From contig NW_022985187.1 of NCBI RefSeq assembly GCF_010093535.1, positions 30,500 to 89,969 on the forward strand: 59,470 bases of DNA, written 5' to 3'. Below the pieces are notes generated by a model. It was not told the DNA's origin, ran no database searches, and saw only the letters and a program-made list of their open reading frames with translations. Every line of letters starts with the position of its first letter. Position 1 is the stretch's first letter. Source of the DNA: Lindgomyces ingoldianus (lineage: Eukaryota > Ascomycota > Dothideomycetes > Pleosporales > Lindgomycetaceae). Made by a program: the position numbers and the translations under genes. This document shows, piece by piece, positions 1-11,537 of this stretch.

Positions 1-318
1 AAAAATTATTATAAACTATTCTTTAACCTAAATAACTTACTATAAAGATAGAATAGTAAGTAGCATAAATAGCACTAAAAGTAAGCTTTTAAAAAAAGAT
101 AGAAGTGTATTATAAAAGAGACAAATTGCTACTAAGCCTTACTTGTTAGGATTTATGCTTATATACAAAGTACAGGTCATGTGACCTCTAAACAGGTCAG
201 GGGAGGCTATACTAGCCCGCTCTAGGACATCCGGCCTTACACCTACCTTAATGTGCTAACTATTGCTCTAAGCAAGCTTTGCTTTTACAGATCATTTATG
301 AACTGTTGTAGTATTTTA
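1..318 (+). repeat. Repeat X, copy a (right-hand end only)
   Basis: The ends of this stretch match the right-hand part of repeat X seen at 24363-24704 and 40956-41150, including the shared end around AAGCTTTGCTTTTACAG and the terminal GTAGTATTTTA. A 201-bp insertion splits it at 41-241. The left part lies outside the window. At about 317 the sequence passes directly into copia internal sequence. No coding capacity is visible; the family is not recognised. Confidence 0.6.
41..241. mobile_element. Solo LTR-like insertion in repeat X
   Basis: Compared with the uninterrupted X copy near 41060-41090, this copy has 201 extra bases. The insert starts TATAAAG and ends CTTACA, compatible with a TG...CA LTR whose first TG became TA. 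It is flanked by CTTAC (36-40) and CCTAC (242-246), which would be a 5-bp target duplication differing by one RIP-type change. It contains a 14-bp palindrome AGGTCATGTGACCT near 175. No second copy is in the window, so the LTR call rests on ends and duplication only. Confidence 0.45.
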
Positions 319-3300
319 TTTTTATAAAGCTATTTTTTCTTCTTTTTCTTTAAAAGATTTTTTTATATAGAGATTAGTTTATTTAGGTTATCTGTTGCAA
401 GTAGGTTATTTTTCTTTTTTTTTTTATAGTATAGTTTAACCTGTGTATATTAAAGCTTTAGTAGGCTATTTTTTTTTTAATAATAATGTCTTTTTTTTAA
501 TGCTTTTAATTTTGTATAGGCTAGTCTAGCCTTTTTTCTTTTTTTATGCTATAATCTTTAAGCTAAGAGAAAGGTTAAAAACTTTATATATTATAAAGCT
601 ATTATAGGTGTTAATTATATAATTAATGTTTACTTTTATATAGTTTTTTTAAAGTATCTTTATTACCTTTTATATAGCGCTTGCTTATGTAATAATGTTT
701 AGTAATAGTAAAAAGTTTAGGTTAATTCTTAGGTATACCTTAAAGACTAGCAGTGTAGGTACTAGACTGTGTAGGCTAGCTGTGTTGTTTAGAGCCTTAA
801 CTGCTATCTGCAGAATAGCCTTATTATTTGTATAGTTACCTAGCTTAGTCTTTAGGATGTTAAACACTTATTAAAGAGGTGTGTGTACGCGCTTAACCTT
901 TCTAACTACCTAATATGCTTTTATAGGCATCTGCTTACATGTAGCTTCTATAATTTTTACATAAGCTTAAAAATTCTCTAAAGTAAAGTTTATACTAGAG
1001 TTATGCATAATATAGTCTAGAGGTTCTTAATAAGTGTTAATCTAGCATTTGCATAGTGCATCCTAGGTATCTTGTGTAGACATAGATTTTAGGAATGTAG
1101 TAGCCTAAAATAATATGTCTATATTAATAATATGTAAGATATTTTTATTATTAATTTATATAACATTAATAATAACTTTATAGTTAAAGTAGGTGTTATT
1201 TTTAATTATAAACTTAAATCTTTATAGGGCCTAGTTATATAATTAGTAGAGATAGCAAAACTTCTTAATCTTTTCTAGCACTACAGCATTAACATTATAG
1301 CTAGCGCTAGTTAGCATCTTCTAGAGTCTCTCTATATAAGAGTGTCTAAATTAGTAGTAGAGGCAGTAGAGTTCTAATTTAGTAAAAAAAGACATAGATT
1401 TTTTCTTACTAACATTAAAAAAAAGTGTTTTTATTTTTATATAATAAAAATAGTAGTTTTATCTTTATGTATAATAACATTTAAAACATTATTAAAGTAT
1501 GCTCTAAGTTAGTTAGCATCTGCTAGTAATAGTAAGAATAGTGTTAAAGTCTCTAAGATGTAATATGTTATGTTACTAACTAGGTTAGTAATTTATATAG
1601 TACTAATTAATTTTATTAATTCTTATTTTTTAAAGCTAATACTCTTCTTCTTTAGTGTTTAGTCTACTTTTATATAAGAAAATTCTTATAAGTATGCTTT
1701 AAGTTATAACTTCTCTACAGTAGAGATTCTTACTACGCTAGTATTCTATAGTTTACCTTAGTATACTATATAGTATTAATCTTTAAGAATAAACTGTTCT
1801 GCGTATTCTTTAGGTTCTAGGCTGTAGATGTCCTCTGTAGTTGCATAGTAAAGAAATGCAGTATTAGTAAAGTAGTTAATAATCTTTTTACTTTTTTTTT
1901 TATCTAAGTTGTTATTGTTATGTAACTTCTTTTTCTTCTACTTTAGTTTACCTTTAAACTTTTAAATATACATATTTACCTTTTTACATGTTAGTGTCTT
2001 GTTATAGAATTCTTTATATAAAGAGATATATTAGTGTTTTGCATAAAATTAATTTATATAAAAATAATTTATTAACTAATATTCTTTCTTATAATAGATA
2101 AAGCATTACTTTAATTATATAAAAAACTATAGTCTAAATAATCCTTTATATCCTCTTAGGCTTCTTTTATGTTGTTAATAGCTATGTGTACATAGTAAGC
2201 TATATTGCCTATTAGTGTAGTACATGTTCTAGGATTTATTTATAAATGCATTATTTTGTTAATTAATTATAATCTAAAGTGCTAAACAAAGGTTACTATA
2301 TAGTGCTTTATATATAAGCTTAATTAAGAACATTGCTTATTTAAGTTTAAGTTGCCCTTAGCATGCTTATATAATAGTAGTGTAAAGCAGTATTTTGCCT
2401 TAGAATTATAAACTAAGAGCTTTTTATATAAAAGTAAGTTTATTAATTATAGCTTTAAAAGCTTTATATAAAGTTTTTATAAAGTTTTTTTACTTAATTT
2501 ATGTAAAGCTTATTATTATCTAATTTATCTAATACTAGTTATAATTTATGTTAGTATTAAAGTAATTACTAAGCTGCTTATATAGTAACTTCTATAATTA
2601 TCTTAGACTAATATTATAAAGGTAGAACATGTGTGCGCGCTTTTTAAAAATATTAGGAAAGATGCTTATATATAATGCCTTAAAAATAGTAAGGTGTTAG
2701 TAGAGCTTAATAAATACTGTAGCCTTATTAGCTAAAATATTATATAGTTACTTTATGTAGTTATTCTTCTTTCTTTATGCCTTTTAGAATTATATAACCT
2801 TCTTAGGTGTAAGGTTCTCTGCTATAATATCTTATATAAGTAGAAGTTAGTATAAATTGTACAGTAATTAAATTATATATAGTAGGTACAAGCTTTAGGA
2901 AATCTTATATAGAGCTGTGGCTATAAGAATATGTAGCTGCCTAGTTATGCTCTTGTATAGTAAGCTATTATAAGGTAGTTATACTAATTATAAAAAAAGT
3001 ATTAGGTCTATAGGTAATTTATATAGAGACATCCTCTATTGCGTTAAGACTAGTAATAGTAGTAATAGTTTTATATAATGCTTTAGTAAAATAGTAAACA
3101 TGTGTTCTTCTTTTATAAGTTTATATAGTATAGTAGCCTTTATTATGTTCTTCTTAAAGCTAATGCCTTTATTCTATAAAGTAGTAATTAGTTTTTATAA
3201 AAATAGTTAGCTAAGATTTTTAAAGTGTATAAGCTTTTACTTTATAAAGTTATTCTAAAAGTTTTTAAGTGTATATACATTTATTACACTTAATATGTAG

Positions 3301-3844
3301 AGTTCTATAATTAAGTTAGCTACATATAAATTAAGCTTTTTTTTAAGTGTGTTATTTAATAGTTTAATTTTATCTACTTAATTTTTAATATTTATCTACT
3401 CTACTAGGGTCTTTACTAAGATGCCTATAAAAGGTACATATTAGTTATACATTAATATGTTATGTTAGCTAGTTATAGATAGAGCTAGTGTTGCTTATTG
3501 CTCTATAGTAGTTAATTATGTGTTGTTGCGCGCTGTCTTACTTCTTGTTGTACGCTGCCTCTAAATAGCCTTATGTAAAAAGATAAAATAGACCTTCTAG
3601 TGTTAAACAAGCACTACTATTTATATAATACCTTTAAATAGTATTATATAGACAGGTTTCTTACTTTTGCTTAAGTAACTAAATAGAGATTTATAGCTAC
3701 TTATATATAAATTAAACTCTATCTTTACTCTTACTAATTTATAGTTAAAGTAGTAAGGAAAAGAATTCTTCTTATATATAAACTTTTAAATAAAAAAGTA
3801 TAAGAAAAGCTTTCTTTTTTTATAGTATTTAAACTACTAATTAG
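317..3844 (-). pseudogene. Copia-1a internal region (gag-pol remnant, integrase side)
   Basis: This is the internal region of a Ty1/copia element read on the minus strand, closely parallel to 36715-39250 of Copia-1b. The longest open stretch (685-867) contains motifs such as FNILKTKLGNYTNNKAILQ and LVPTLLVF, which I recognise as the segment following the integrase core in fungal copia polyproteins. The rest is full of TAA and TAG. The reverse transcriptase and RNase H part and the 3' LTR are missing, because the element is cut at about 317 against repeat X. The leader next to the 5' LTR differs from Copia-1b, so this may be a diverged subfamily. It cannot encode a working protein. Confidence 0.75.
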
Positions 3845-4110
3845 TGTTAAATAGACTCTCTACTAGCTAGCACTTAGTGTTAGTAAATGCGTACAAGATA
3901 GAGAGGTTTGCACAGTGTAAACATTACACAAGGGTGTTAAGTAACTAGTGTTAATTACTTCTTGTTTTTCCTCTATACAGAGGAAAAGGGGGATATCTAG
4001 ATGTTCGCGCACAGAGGTTCGCGCACGAGCATCATGTGACATAGATACGTGATCCTGCTCGTGCGTGATCGCTTGTATCCAGGCCGCGACGCTGCTGCTG
4101 CGTACGGACA
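3845..4110 (-). repeat. Copia-1a 5' LTR
   Basis: This begins TGTTAAATAG and ends GTACGGACA on the plus strand, matching the 280-bp LTRs at 34309-34588, 40421-40700 and 45532-45811. It is the 5' LTR because the element reads on the minus strand. The part at 4006-4106 is conspicuously GC-rich with intact CpA and TpG, unlike most of the window. The first 120 bases differ from the other LTRs. An 82-codon reading frame at 3863-4111 on the minus strand is only a by-product of the GC-rich patch. Confidence 0.85.
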
Positions 4111-6700
4111 TTATCTATAGTGTTATCTTTATAGAATAACTTTATCTTTAGCTAATAACTAAGTGTTAGAAGCTTAATTATTTTAATAAATATAGTAATT
4201 TTTTTACTATGTTATATATAAAGTTATTTATTAGGTCTTTAAGCTTACTACTAAAGATTAAGTGTTTATTAAAAATAACATTACATGTATAAATTACTTT
4301 TACTAGCAGTAGTATCTATACATAGTAGATATTTAATAATTAGTACTTAACTAGATATTTAATCTACGCCTTTAGGTCTAGCCTTTATAGCTTAGATTTA
4401 TTCTAATGTGTGTTATTAGTTATTATAAATAATTTATAGCTATAGGCTTTTAAATATGTAAAGCTTAGCTTTTAAATTAATGTAATAACTTTATTATTTA
4501 AAGCTGCTTATGTAAAGAAGATCTTATATAGTGTCTTCTAGTTATTAGCATAGTTTAGCGTCTAATTATATAGGTATACGCTAGCTCTAGTAATGTATAG
4601 CTATATGTTCTATAGTAGGTTAGCATCTAGTTACATAGCCTATAACTTCTTCTTATTTACACCTTTTAAGTGTTTAGCTTCTCTATTCTAGGCTTGTGTA
4701 TCTAGTGCTAAAAGCTTAATAGTTATTCTATGCAATGCTAGCTAGCGTTCTACCTCTAGTTTTACTATTATAATTTTATTATTAGCTTTAATAACTTTTA
4801 TAGTAATATTATAATAGTTTTTTAAAAAAAGAATAAAAATTATAAAAGCTTTAATAATTAATTTAGTAAGCTTATTATTTTTAAAGTAAAGGTTTTACTA
4901 AAGGCTAAAATACTTATTAGTAATTAGCATTTAACTTTACTCTTTTATAATGCTTTATACTTTATATGCATAGAAATTAATTAATAGTCTTTTACTAAGT
5001 CTACTATTACTAATTTATAGTGCATAGCTAATTTATTATTATATCTTAGCTTTACTATATAAGTTACATTAGACTATTATAATTTCTTTAATTTACACCC
5101 CTTTAGCTTACTATATAAGGTGTTAAAGTGTAGCTAGTCTAGGGTGTCTAAGGCGCTTATGCTATAGCTCTGCAGATGCCTTTTATAGACTATATTTAGT
5201 TCTTATGTTAATTATGTGTGTATAATATAAGCCCTTTTATAGTAGATAGTACTCTAACACTTATTAGCTATAGATTTTTATAAAATTTTTAATTATTATC
5301 TTATCTAAGGCCTTTAAAGCAGTTAGCTCTGCTTATGTGTTCTACTAAATTCCTTTTTATTACAGTAGGCAGAATAAGACTAGGTTGCGCGGCGGGTCTA
5401 GGCGCGGTGTAGCGTTATGTAGTATAAGACTATATGCTTAACTATGTGTTCTATGCTTACTTTTTAAGCTTAGTATAATTAATCTATAGCTTTAAATCTA
5501 TACATAAAAGTTTTTAAACTAAATAAAGTCTTTTAGTGCTAGTAAATAATAGTTATAAATTTAATTAAAATTATTTATAATATAGCATGTTAAGCTTAAG
5601 TTAAGAATAAATAATTCTTTTAGTAAATATTTATTCTAGTTTAAATTAAATATAGCTAATAATGCAGCTGCTTTAATTTTTAATACTTTCTAGCTTTTAA
5701 GTTAGTCTTTTTATATTTTTAGTATAGGTATATATAAACTTTTTAGAGTTAGTATTCTTAAATTATGTCTACACTGCCCTCTAAGTAGGCCTTAAAATTC
5801 TAAGTTATACTTATGCTTTAATGCTATAAGCTCTTTAACTCTTTTATTTAGCATCTACTAGTCTAGTGCTCTATCTAGATAGACATAGAAGCAGTCCTTT
5901 AGTGCATAAATGTGTCTACATGTAAAACATTTAGAGCCTCTTATTTTAGTAAGTTTTTAGCTTAAAAATAACTTTTTATTATTTTTTTTTAATAATGTTA
6001 ATGTTAAGGTTTACTTTATTTTTTTAATGTTACAACTTCTGCACTACAGGCGTCTTTGTTTATGCCCTAGGTAGTTTTTCTACTTTTAGTAAAGTATAAC
6101 AAGTTATTTATTATAAAGGCAGCTTTATGCTTTTTTATATGTATTAGATAATTTAACATTATATGTTTTTAAAAGCGCTTTATTATTTTTTTTAATTTAT
6201 GTTTAGTGTAAACTATCTGCTTTTCTAAAAAGTTATAAACTAATAAAAGGCAACTTTATTTATAGTAGTTAAAAAGTCCTTTATAATAGCATTAAACTGC
6301 GTTGTTTTTAGAACATTTTATGTCTCTACTTCTATAGCAGCGTAATTATACTCTGCTAGCTATAGGTCTTATATGCTTACATTTTTTAGCAGCTTTAAGG
6401 ATATATTATATTAGTTGTACACATGTTCTTATTTAAATTAGTTATTAACACTTACTGTAGCTTTAAGGTTTGTAATCTACTATCTAAGTAGTTAATCTAG
6501 GGAACAGCATGTACACTGCAGATGCAGGCTAACTATTAACTAGATAAAAATAATAATTTATTAAAAGCTTAATTACTTTTTTTTATAATTATGTCTGTTA
6601 CTTTTGTACTTATTAGCCTTAATTTTATAGTATTTAATAGCTTTTTTAAAGGCTCTAACACTGCTTATTAATAGCTTGTTTATGTGCGTAGGCGTTTTAA
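4111..6700 (-). pseudogene. Copia-2 pol remnant (integrase and upstream region)
   Basis: Minus-strand translation of about 4720-4150 shows a pattern familiar from the integrase C-terminal half of fungal Ty1/copia polyproteins. Readable pieces include YITRASVYLYN, LKAYSYK, a NKSKLQRLDPKAWIGYLVGY-like segment (with stops at expected Trp) and DVIFN. Further upstream (5050-5150) a segment resembling KLAMHYKLVIVDLVKDY is visible. The region above about 5300 should be protease and gag, but I could not recognise motifs there. It abuts the Copia-1a LTR at 4110/4111, so Copia-1a probably inserted into this pol gene. No LTR of this family was found. Stops are overwhelmingly TAA and TAG. Confidence 0.65.
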
Positions 6701-6934
6701 TATTAGAGGCTAGTAAAAACTTAGCTATTAGTAGCATCTTTAGAGCTCTTAGTTTAGAGATTATTTAGATAGTTAACTTAGGATCTACTTGCGGCCAGAT
6801 GCTGTGCACTACACATCTTAATTGCAGCTGCATCATCTAGGCTCTGTAGTCGGTGTGGTCTCGAAGGACGACTGTCGCGTCTCAAGGAGGCTGGGTGGCC
6901 ATTTTGTATTAATAGAGGCACTAAGACTCTTAAT
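6701..6934. other. Unassigned segment with a GC-rich island
   Basis: An AT-rich stretch contains an abrupt island of roughly 120 bases (about 6785-6905) with normal CpG and CpA content. I see no gene, RNA or known element in it. It could be the 5' end of Copia-2 or a separate fragment that escaped RIP. Confidence 0.4.
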
Positions 6935-7215
6935 TATTAGATTAAAGCACTGTTTCTAGGCTTTCTAAAATAAATAATAAGTTTAGATATAATATATAGG
7001 ATAATTAATTAATTATATTAATTATGTTAATTTATTAATCCTTTTTCTGCTCTACTTATGTTGCTTAGCTTTTTGTTTTGCTAATCTAAGTCCCTCGCGC
7101 ACTTGCCCTATGCGCGACCAGCCTGCAACATACTGTTCGAGCTTATTGCTTGTACTATGTAGCAGCTTTCGTCAAGCGTTCCTCCTGTCTTGACAGTAGG
7201 TGCGCATATCTGACA
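6935..7215 (+). mobile_element. VNTR-type solo LTR, copy 1 (no array)
   Basis: This copy aligns along its length with 26686-27026 and, inverted, with 41807-42277. Shared landmarks are AAGCACTGTTTCTAGGC near the start, CCCTCGCGCAC and CGACCAGC in the middle, and GTGCGCATATCTGACA at the end. Its first bases are TATTAGATT where the other plus-oriented copy has TGTCAGATT. The 10-bp tandem array of the other copies is reduced to about one unit here. Flanking 5-mers (TTAAT and AGTTT) do not match, so there is no target duplication; one side has probably been rearranged. Confidence 0.7.
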
Positions 7216-7281
7216 AGTTTAGTAAGGTCTTAGTAAAAGTAAGTAACTTAAGTGTGTAAGCAACTTGTCTGTAATGTACGT
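7216..7281. mobile_element. Terminal fragment of pogo-like element P
   Basis: The terminal inverted repeat of family P is present in its right-hand orientation, ending AATGTACGT followed by TA. It is cut off on the left by the LTR fragment. A further short piece resembling P internal sequence lies at about 7290-7342. No transposase sequence remains. Confidence 0.7.
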
Positions 7282-7558
7282 TAAACGCTAGGCAATAATA
7301 AGAAGTAGGTAATTATTAAGCACATACTTAAGCTATATGCGTGTTACAATCCTTACTCGAGATGATCTAAGTACACGGGCCTAAGGGGATAACGGAGGGG
7401 GAGGTCGCGTTGTCACCAGATGTACAGTCTGGTTAGTAGCGCGGATGGTTGATACAGTAGAGGAAGAGTGGCTAGATTGTAGTTTGCCCTTAGACAGCAG
7501 TATAAGGCGCTAGGTTAAACAGTTTAGTTAAACAGAAAGAGAGGTATATATAAAGCAA
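7282..7558. other. Unassigned segment with low RIP signature
   Basis: From about 7343 to 7500 the base composition is near normal, with runs such as GGAGGGGGAGG. A TATA-like stretch GGTATATATAAAGC lies just upstream of the three-LTR element. It may be part of an older LTR split by that insertion, since it begins TGTTACA at 7343, but no matching copy is present. The open frame across 7490-7684 is not a gene; it runs into the next LTR. Confidence 0.35.
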
Positions 7559-7563
7559 GATAT

Positions 7564-7842
7564 TGTAACGATCCTCATGAATCGTTCCATCTCGGATGGC
7601 CCGGAAGGCCCCCGTATCGGCCCCGACCCCGACCTGGCCCCGACCCCTGCTGTTACCCCTATTCCCTTGTGTATTTAGTCGCACCTCTCCCCTTAGCTAG
7701 CTTAGTAGTTTTCTAATATCCTTTGTACAAGGCCTATAGATGTTAATAGAAATTCCTAGGTTCTAAGTCTCTACGCACTCTTATATGCCTCTAAGTGGAT
7801 TCCTATCGCATTTAGACCTATTGTCTTGCCTGTGCTGTTACA
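7564..7842 (+). repeat. LTR 1 of three-LTR element
   Basis: This is 279 bp, TGTAACGATCC to CTGTTACA, preceded by GATAT. It includes a pyrimidine-rich run of CCCCGACC units around 7619-7650. Confidence 0.85.
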
Positions 7843-8203
7843 TTATATTAGAAAACTTGCTTTTACTAGTAACAGCCTTATTATAATATTACACTAATTA
7901 TTTATTTAACTACGTCTAAGCCTAAGACGTGTCTAATTTAGTTTAGGTTATAATACTTACACACTGTTATATTAAACTATTTAGTCTATAGATAGGATTC
8001 TAGAGACTTTCTATTAACTAAAGCCTTTAGGTTTAGAACTTCTTATCCCCTATAATTAAGATTACTTTTAGAAAAGTTATAAAGAATAGGCTAAGTAAAA
8101 ACTTAGAGACTACTAATAACTTACTAGAATTAGAGATAACTGCTAATGCCTAACTTTTAACTACTAACTACTACTCTGTTAACAGCTAAACCTGCGTCTA
8201 CAG

Positions 8204-8493
8204 TGTAACGATTCTCACGAATCGTTCCATCTTAGGTCGCTCAGATCCTATCCGAAGGGTCCCCGTATCGGCCCCGACCATGACTTGACCCTGTCCCCTG
8301 TAGTTACCCCTATTCACCTAAGTATTTAGTCGCACCTCTCCCCTTAGCTAGCTTAGTAGTTTTCTAATATCCTTTTGTACAAGGCCTATAGGTGTTAATG
8401 GCATTCCTAGGTTCCAAGTCCCCACGCACTCCCATATGCCTCTGAGTGGATTCCCACCACATTCAGATCCATTATCTTGCCTGTGCTGTTACA
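8204..8493 (+). repeat. LTR 2 of three-LTR element
   Basis: This is 290 bp, TGTAACGATTC to CTGTTACA, the middle copy. It differs from LTR 1 by small indels and by scattered transitions. The inverted motif ACGATTCTCACGAATCGT lies near its start. Confidence 0.85.
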
Positions 8494-8955
8494 TACAGGA
8501 CCTAAAGCTAGACCTACCTAATTTAGAGTTAATCTCTAGTAGCTAATCTAGCTAAGACTGCTAGTTAACCTCTACTAACTACTAAATTACTACTAATAAT
8601 GCCTTAAATTACCTCTGCTACTCTAGTAGCAAGAGACTTTTCAGGCACTTTTAATAATACCTAATGCTACCTTACTAAACGCACGCCTAAAATTAATAAC
8701 TGCACAGATAGTAAAGAACAATAGTAAGTCTTAATTATTAATAGGCTAGACATTAATATAGATTACTATTAGAGATAGCGCGCACGTATAGCGTTTAGTT
8801 AGAGGATACTGCTAGCATTGCAAAGGAATATTTTAGAGTAAAGACACCTAGCTAAATTAGACTAGTTTTAGTTTAAGAAGGTAAAGAACATAACAGCAAT
8901 ACTTTATACTATAATTACTACTAATAGGGACTATTAGTCTACAGAGGGGGGGTAG
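8494..8955 (+). other. Internal segment 2 of three-LTR element, with polypurine tract
   Basis: This 462-bp internal region between LTR 2 and LTR 3 has no recognisable gag or pol motif in any frame. It ends with ACAGAGGGGGGGTAG (8941-8955), a good polypurine tract directly before LTR 3, which sets the element's orientation as plus. It differs from the first internal segment (7843-8203), which also shows no coding signal. Confidence 0.6.
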
Positions 8956-9268
8956 TGTAATAATCCTTATAAATTATTCCATCTTAGATGACCTAGAAGG
9001 CCTCTGTATTAGCCTCAACCCTGTATCAGCCCTAACCCTGTATCGGCCCTAACCCTAACCTGGCCCTAACCTCTGCTGTTACCTCTATTCTCTTATGTAT
9101 TTAGTTGCACCTCTTCTCTTAGCTAGCTTAGTAGTTTTCTAATATCCTTTGTACAAGGCCTATAGGTGTTAATGGAAATTCCTAGGTTCTAAGTCCCCAC
9201 GCACTCCCATATGCCTCTGAGTGGATTCCCACCGCATTCGGACCCATTGTCTTGCCTGTGCTGTTACA
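8956..9268 (+). repeat. LTR 3 of three-LTR element
   Basis: This is 313 bp, TGTAATAATCC to GCTGTTACA, followed by GATAT. It is longer than LTR 1 because a short GTATCGGCCC unit is repeated. In the cytosine-rich run the CCCCGACC units of LTR 1 appear as CCCTAACC. Confidence 0.85.
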
Positions 9269-9273
9269 GATAT

Positions 9274-9824
9274 ATAACTAGTATTGCAGCTCTTTATAAA
9301 GCTAGGATACTACTTAGTCTATAGTAAAAATAAACTAAACATTAATTACACCTTCTTAGAGTTAATTTCCTACTAGTCTATATACATAATAGTAGCTGTA
9401 GGTCCTGTTGTCCTTAGTCCTGCCCAGCCCTACAGGGGCTGCTATTCTCCTGTATAGGCTGTCCTGCTTAGCATTGCCTAGCTCTACAGCCCTTACAGGT
9501 GCTTTCTTATTAGATAATACATTTCCTAAGCAGCTAATTTTAAAGGTTAAGAATTAGCCTAGTTAGGTTATCTAGCTCTTCTTATTTAAGTATAAATAAA
9601 TTCTATTCTTATTTGTTTAGAAAGTAGAGCACTTTCTAGAAGTCTCTATTAGTCTAACTATAAACTATAACATGTAGGCCTTTCTTCTTAGCAGCGTTCT
9701 TACTGCTTTACTTACACTATTATAAGTGTTAAAAATTATTTATTACTAGTGTGTACTTTTTAATAAAGGCTAATTATATTTTTACTTTTTTAAGTTTTAA
9801 TAATGCTTTACTAGTTAAGCTATG
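9274..9824. other. Degenerate unassigned segment
   Basis: This stretch is AT-rich with a better-preserved patch at about 9395-9510. The plus strand suggests a low-complexity Leu, Pro and Ala-rich peptide there, which could be a gag remnant, but no family motif is visible. It is bounded by the GATAT duplication on the left and by the Copia-A LTR on the right. Confidence 0.3.
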
Positions 9825-10001
9825 TGTCGCGTATACTAAGAGCCTTGGCTGGGGCTCGGAGCCTGGGACGCAGCTCGGGATCTGGAGATATTATGTTCCA
9901 AAGCTTAGTGTATATAAGGAGAGCCTTTAGCTCTTTTAGATAGTAAAGTCACTTTATCTAATCTTCTAAACAGCTACTGCTAGGCTATTTTATCCTCTAT
10001 A
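9825..10001 (+). repeat. Copia-A 5' LTR
   Basis: This 177-bp LTR aligns end to end with the inverted solo LTR at 43278-43454, which has the same length. It begins TGTCGCGTATAC and ends CCTCTATA (CA changed to TA). A promoter-like GTATATAAGGAG lies at about 9910. The matching 3' LTR was not found in this window. Confidence 0.8.
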
Positions 10002-10017
10002 GTTATAGGCCTAGCGC
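10002..10017 (+). promoter_or_regulatory. Primer-binding site resembling complement of initiator tRNA-Met anticodon arm
   Basis: The bases right after the LTR, GTTATAGGCCTAGCGC, match most of the complement of the anticodon stem-loop of eukaryotic initiator tRNA-Met (GTTATGAGCCCAGCGC-like). The mismatches are transitions. Priming from an internal, half-tRNA site is known for Drosophila copia and yeast Ty5, and supports a copia assignment. Confidence 0.6.
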
Positions 10018-11430
10018 TTTAAGAACCTAGGACAATTCTCCTTGTGTAACTATAGCGCTAGTAAAAGCTGTTTAGAAGCTCTCTTATTCTTATTACCTTT
10101 AAAGCCTATGTTATAGCTAATTAAGATGCTTCTCTTCTAACAAGAGTGTACTAGCTTAAGGACTACGCAAGCTAGCCTCTCTAGTTTATCTAGCTCTAGT
10201 TCTATACTCTTAGCAAAAACCCATAGGACATAATTAATCTAGATAGACTAGACGCTCTAAATCCTATAGACAGCGCTCTAGAGATGCCTACACTTAGAGT
10301 AATTACTACTAAGAACCTTTTAAAAAAAGCTAACATATAGTACTAGACTAATATTACTAAGTACTAAGCTTACTTAAGTAACTAGGCTTTCTACATAACA
10401 TGTCTTTAGATAATCTAAAACTAGGTTAATGCAACTGTTGTACTAGAGCTTCTAAGACTTATAATAATATAGCTTATATTAAAGAACTAATCTACTTTAT
10501 AAGCACTTATATAAGCTTTAAAATAAAAGCTAGCACTAATAAACATAAGCATAAATTTTTTTATATAAGTAGAGTATAAAGTTTACTTTACTAAAGTAAA
10601 GCATAGTATTATAACTTTAGAAGCTTAGTACTAGCAGTAGCACTTTTTATACACTAAGGTAAGGACTTATAAGATTCTTAATATAGAAGGCAAGCTAGCT
10701 GCATAAGACTTTCTAGACGCCTTAGCTCTAAAGCTTACACTAGACTAGGCGCGCTCTATGCACTAGAAAGTTATAAAGGCTAGCACACTTAGTAAGAAAC
10801 TTTTAATAATCTAAAAAATTATTAAAATATTTTTAATAATGCTTTAAAAGTACTTTTTATATATAAGTAACTAAAGCATAGGTATATTTATAACACTTAG
10901 TAAATAATTAAATAATAATTTAGCCTAATTTATTTTAGTCTAATTAGGCTACCTATGCCTATGTAAAGCTTTAAGGTAATCCTTTTATTTATAAAAAGTA
11001 GTAGACTATAAAGACTTTATATTAGTAGTTACTAAAAAGCTAAAAAAGCTTAGTAAAACTACATACTAAAAGATCTTTAAAAGGCTTAAGTAAGCACAGC
11101 ATAAAAAAGCAAAAGCTATACAACTTAAAAGAGGCTATATAATTCTAAGTAAAGCTTCCTCTACTTTAAAAGCTATTAAAAGATTAAATAAACTAGTATT
11201 TTTAAAAAGCATTATTACTACACTTAACTTAGCGCTTTTAGTAAAACTAAAAATGTATATAACTATAAATTTTAACACTTACCTACTTTTTATAAGCATA
11301 ATTCTAGATAATAGAAGTGCTACATAATTAGTAAATAGTATAAAGCTACTTATACTTAAGTTATTTAAAAAAGCTTAAAGTTTATATATAATAAAAGTAA
11401 GCACTTAGTTATTTCTAATGTAAAGCTATG
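10018..11430 (+). pseudogene. Copia-A gag and protease remnant
   Basis: The internal region following the LTR and primer site is RIP-degraded on the plus strand. Around 11290-11390 a frame reads ILDNRSAT, stop, LVNS, then KLLILKLFKKA, which fits a copia aspartic protease (an expected Asp-Ser-Gly active site has become Asn-Arg-Ser). Gag should lie upstream at about 10300-11200, where Lys and Ala-rich frames with stops are visible but no clear zinc knuckle. Integrase, reverse transcriptase and the 3' LTR are absent. The element ends near the 21-bp tandem array, so it is truncated by deletion or rearrangement. Confidence 0.6.
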
Positions 11431-11537
11431 TAAGGCACTAGAGACATAAGGAACTACATTAAATGTATTGCTAGAGGAGTCCTTTGTAGGAGTCTATATA
11501 CATGCAAAATAAGTAGGTGAGTCTTAGCAACAGATTA

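Larger units (their letters stand above)
7559..9273 (+). mobile_element. Short LTR element with three direct LTRs
   Basis: Three direct LTR copies (7564-7842, 8204-8493, 8956-9268) are separated by two different short internal segments (361 and 462 bp). The whole array is bracketed by the duplication GATAT at 7559-7563 and 9269-9273, so it behaves as one insertion. Each LTR begins TGTAA and ends GCTGTTACA. A polypurine tract lies at 8943-8952, immediately before the third LTR. The internal segments are too short for gag-pol. The structure is best explained by recombination between elements or by a tandem non-autonomous element. Confidence 0.85.

Noticed and set aside
170..190. The palindrome AGGTCATGTGACCT as a regulator binding site
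   Set aside because: It lies in a probable solo LTR with no adjacent gene; nothing supports function.
3863..4111. 82-codon frame on the minus strand
   Set aside because: It lies entirely in the Copia-1a LTR and reflects a GC-rich, unmutated patch.
7490..7684. 64-codon minus-strand frame with a Gly and Arg-rich start
   Set aside because: It crosses the GATAT boundary of an LTR insertion, so it cannot be an ancestral gene.
9040..9062. Internal telomeric repeat
   Set aside because: Only a few CCCTAA-like units occur and they replace CCCCGA units of homologous LTRs, so it is LTR variation.
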